Both the position numbers and the translations under genes were made by a program. Source: Methylocella tundrae (GTDB taxonomy: Bacteria; Pseudomonadota; Alphaproteobacteria; Rhizobiales; Beijerinckiaceae). From it: a stretch of DNA of 64,000 nt. Under the pieces are notes generated by a model. That model was not told the DNA's origin. It saw nothing but the letters and a program-made list of their open reading frames with translations, and did no database searches. Below are positions 62,165 through 64,000 of the stretch, in pieces (position 1 is the first letter of the stretch; each line of letters starts with the position of its first letter). The DNA lies in assembly GCF_901905185.1 (NCBI RefSeq), contig NZ_CABFMQ020000075.1, positions 35,163-99,162 on the forward strand, read 5' to 3'.

Positions 62165-63195
62165 GCGCTCTCCTCCGTGGCGGGCTGACCTTCGTTTTCC
62201 TCGTCGCCATAGCCGAGCAGATGCAAAGGCTCGGCCTCGATCCCGGCGCCGCGCGCCCAATGGACGAGAGCTTCCGCCTCGCCATGCGTCACCAGCGCCT
62301 TTTCGCAGCCGGTCTCGATGATGGTCTGCGTCAGACCGTCCCAGTCGGCGTGATCGGAAATGACGAGAGGCAGTTCAACGCCGCGCTGGCGCGCCCGTGC
62401 TCGCACCCGCATCCAGCCAGAAGCGAAGGCCGCCACCGGATCCGGAAATTTCCGGGACCATAGGTCCTGCAAGGCGCCCGGCGGACAGATCACGATTTCG
62501 CCCGCGAGTTTCGCGCGATCGCTGAGAGCGACGCTGCGCAATTCGCCAAGCTCGATCCCTCGCCCCTGATAAAAGGCCGTCAGTTTTTCGACGCCGCCGT
62601 GCAGGTAGATCGGCCGGTCATAGCCGGCCGCGCGCAGCAGGGCGATGATGCGCTGCGCCTTGCCGAGCGCATAGGCGCCGACGAGATGCGCGCGCTCGGG
62701 AAAAAGACTTTGTGAAGCAAGAAGCTTTTCGATCTCATCCTTCGTCTTCGAGCGCCGGAACACCGGCAGGCCAAATGTCGCCTCGGTAATGAAGACGTTG
62801 CAGGATATGGGTTCGAATGGCGCGCAGGTCGGGTCGGCCTCGCGCTTGTAATCTCCCGAAGCAACGATGACGCACGTCCTGTCCGCCATTCGGATCTGGG
62901 CTGAGCCGAGGACATGGCCCGCCGGATGAAAACTGACGTCGATCGCGCCGAGCCGCAGTTGGTCGCCATAGGCGACAGTCTGAGTCGACCCGGCAAAAGC
63001 GGAGCCGAGCCGAATGGCCATGATCTCCAGCGTTTCGCGCGTTGCGAGAACAGCGCCGTGACCGGCGCGGGCATGATCCGAGTGCGCATGTGTGATGAGC
63101 GCGCGCGGGACCGGCCGCAGCGGATCGACAAAAAAATCGCCCGCCGGGCAGTAAAGACCAGCGGGCGTCAGGGAGAGAAAATAAGCTGACGCCAT
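62161..63195 (-). CDS. Ligase-associated DNA exonuclease, metallo-beta-lactamase fold
   Basis: This is a beta-CASP-like metallo-beta-lactamase nuclease, 344 residues. The metal-binding motif is H36-x-H38-x-D40-H41 (ITHAHSDHARAG). FHPAGHVLGSAQIRM supplies the next histidine, and VIVASGDYKREADPTCAPFEPI the bridging aspartate. Late blocks include CPPGALQDLWSRKFPDPVAAFASGWM and SDHADWDGL. Its position directly before the ligase, with overlapping stop and start, defines the ligase-associated type. The helicase Lhr and the phosphoesterase of the full module are not seen in this window. Confidence 0.92.
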   Translation of the reverse strand: MASAYFLSLTPAGLYCPAGDFFVDPLRPVPRALITHAHSDHARAGHGAVLATRETLEIMAIRLGSAFAGSTQTVAYGDQLRLGAIDVSFHPAGHVLGSAQIRMADRTCVIVASGDYKREADPTCAPFEPISCNVFITEATFGLPVFRRSKTKDEIEKLLASQSLFPERAHLVGAYALGKAQRIIALLRAAGYDRPIYLHGGVEKLTAFYQGRGIELGELRSVALSDRAKLAGEIVICPPGALQDLWSRKFPDPVAAFASGWMRVRARARQRGVELPLVISDHADWDGLTQTIIETGCEKALVTHGEAEALVHWARGAGIEAEPLHLLGYGDEENEGQPATEESA

Positions 63196-63264
63196 GATCC
63201 CGAGATGGGGAAGAGACCCGACGTCAGCAAGATCCGCCGGCGAAGCCTCGCCGGATTGAAACTT

Positions 63265-63579
63265 TCAGTTCGCGCAGACGAGCCCGCGGGTCACATAGAC
63301 GCGGCCATCGGGGCCGGTGACGCGGGTGACGCGCACGCAATCTTCATCTTCGCCGGGAGCGGCGCGGCCAAGCTGCATCGCCGGACCCCGGGCCAGCGGC
63401 TCGTAACCTGGCGAATATACGCTCCTATGCTCGAAGATCTGGCCGGTGTCGGCAATTTTGCTCTTCGGCGTCATCGTCATCGGCGCCGCGAAGACAGCCA
63501 CGCCAAGGCACGAAACCGCAATCCCCGCCATCGTGAATTTCAGGGCCTGCAATCCGATTATTTTGCGAGAATTGACCAT
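63265..63579 (-). CDS. Small exported protein of unknown function
   Basis: This 104-residue protein has an N-terminal hydrophobic signal (about residues 12-32, IAVSCLGVAVFAA-PMT). The mature part is short, with CVRVTRVTGPDGRVYVTRGLVCAN at its end; the two cysteines may form a disulfide. The ATG at 63579 is chosen because AAGGAG lies 8 bases upstream; an earlier start at 63597 adds six residues. I do not recognise the family. Export to the periplasm is inferred from the signal. Confidence 0.7.
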   Translation of the reverse strand: MVNSRKIIGLQALKFTMAGIAVSCLGVAVFAAPMTMTPKSKIADTGQIFEHRSVYSPGYEPLARGPAMQLGRAAPGEDEDCVRVTRVTGPDGRVYVTRGLVCAN

Positions 63580-63712
63580 CAGCCTGTCTCCTTCCACCCG
63601 GCGCGTCTGACACGACGACTTTCCTTCATCACGTCAGGGCACGCTGTGCGGCATCACACCTATAACGCAGCGCAAGCTGGAAAGTTGCGTCGATCGCGCA
63701 ACAAAATTAGCC

Positions 63713-63748
63713 AAAAATTAAATAAGCCCCGTCAATTCGACGGGGCTT
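63713..63748 (-). terminator. Terminator after the partial Gly/Tyr-rich gene
   Basis: AAGCCCCGTC and GACGGGGCTT form a perfect 10-bp stem with a 5-base loop. On the minus strand it is followed by ATTTAATTTTT. It lies about 60 bases after the stop at 63809. Confidence 0.75.
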
Positions 63749-63808
63749 CCGTAATAAACCGACGCTGCTGGACTTTGCGGCCAAGCAAAAGCGTAAGTAG
63801 CTGAAGCG

Positions 63809-64000
63809 TCAGTAGCAAACGCGCACGGGCCGATAGCCGAGGAAAAAGCCATAGCCGTCGTAAGCCGGCTGATTCTGGACATAGCAGCCGCCATAGCCGC
63901 CGTAGCCATAAGGATAGGCCGAGGCTGCGAGCGCGCCGACCGCAAGGCCGCCGATAACACCGGCCGCCGCCGGACCGCCCCAGCCGCCGCCGCGCCAACC
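63809..64000 (-). CDS. 3' end of a Gly/Tyr-rich (BA14K-like or glycine-zipper) protein (partial)
   Basis: An open frame enters from the right edge on the minus strand and stops with TGA at 63811-63809. The visible 63 residues begin GWRGGGWGGPAAAGVIGGLA and end VRVCY. The Gly-rich hydrophobic stretch (AAAGVIGGLAVGALAASAY) and the Tyr/Gly tail (YGYGGYGGCYVQNQPAYDGY) are common in small surface proteins of Hyphomicrobiales. The N-terminus is outside the window. No specific function is assigned. Confidence 0.65.
   Translation of the reverse strand, partial: GWRGGGWGGPAAAGVIGGLAVGALAASAYPYGYGGYGGCYVQNQPAYDGYGFFLGYRPVRVCY

Noticed and set aside
1..64000. Search for prophage, integrase, transposase or defence islands
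   Set aside because: No recombinase, terminal inverted repeats with target duplication, or defence-type gene pairs were recognised. The window is core chromosome apart from the small relic near 6.2 kb.

Overview
The window is GC-rich bacterial chromosome, densely packed with core genes on both strands. The gene set points to an alphaproteobacterium of the order Hyphomicrobiales (Rhizobiales). The markers are a ChvG/ChvI two-component system linked to a short-form hprK, a mannose-type IIA and HPr, Omp25/Omp31-like beta-barrel porins, an IalB-family protein, a split b/b' F0 ATP synthase operon, a Q-type pyrD, and RPE-like palindromic repeats. A methylotroph-related family such as Beijerinckiaceae or Methylocystaceae is possible, but this is inference from general resemblance only. 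No rRNA or tRNA gene, insertion sequence, prophage or CRISPR array was seen.

Layout. 1-4.5 kb: the end of an unidentified gene, rimO, and three paralogous outer-membrane porins. 4.8-6.5 kb: a chrA chromate transporter, a decayed multicopper-oxidase 3' end, and two large palindromic repeats. 6.5-9.4 kb: the cytochrome bc1 operon petABC. 9.5-13.3 kb: trmL, a soluble globin-coupled chemotaxis receptor, oxygen-dependent hemF and a small YodC-like protein. 13.4-16 kb: a Sfp-type phosphopantetheinyl transferase, pyrD (apparently with a non-canonical start) and a small membrane protein. 16.1-19.9 kb: a four-gene run gpmA, alkB, nitrilase, peptide-binding protein. 19.9-25.3 kb: a cobalamin adenosyltransferase with a small two-helix membrane protein, a large TIGR02302-type membrane protein, lysA and an LptM-like lipoprotein. 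25.4-29.4 kb: a transglutaminase-like protein and the F0 operon atpI-B-E-F'-F, which has a clear sigma70-type promoter and terminator. 29.4-40.1 kb: smc, a DsbA-like protein lacking the CXXC, an SPFH protein, a second orphan peptide-binding protein, ialB, and a NarL-type response regulator with its kinase. 40.3-53.2 kb: the conserved envelope/translation cluster pyrH, frr, uppS, cdsA, dxr, rseP, bamA, lpxD, fabZ. Here it continues into a quinone oxidoreductase and recO instead of lpxA. 53.2-60 kb: rpmG, an MFS transporter with a DUF983 protein, and the regulatory run chvI-chvG-hprK-IIA-HPr. 60.5-64 kb: an ATP-dependent DNA ligase with its metallo-beta-lactamase-fold exonuclease, a small exported protein, and the 3' end of a Gly/Tyr-rich protein.

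Several neighbourhoods work as units: respiration (petABC, F0), envelope building (uppS to fabZ, bamA, rseP, porins) and envelope/carbon sensing (ChvGI with the truncated PTS). I see no large unknown system. The unusual points are local: the multicopper-oxidase relic with its palindromes, an ATC start context for pyrD, an HPr with a CXXC-bearing N-terminal extension, a stem-loop after atpE, the missing CXXC in the DsbA-like protein, and the interrupted lpx cluster.
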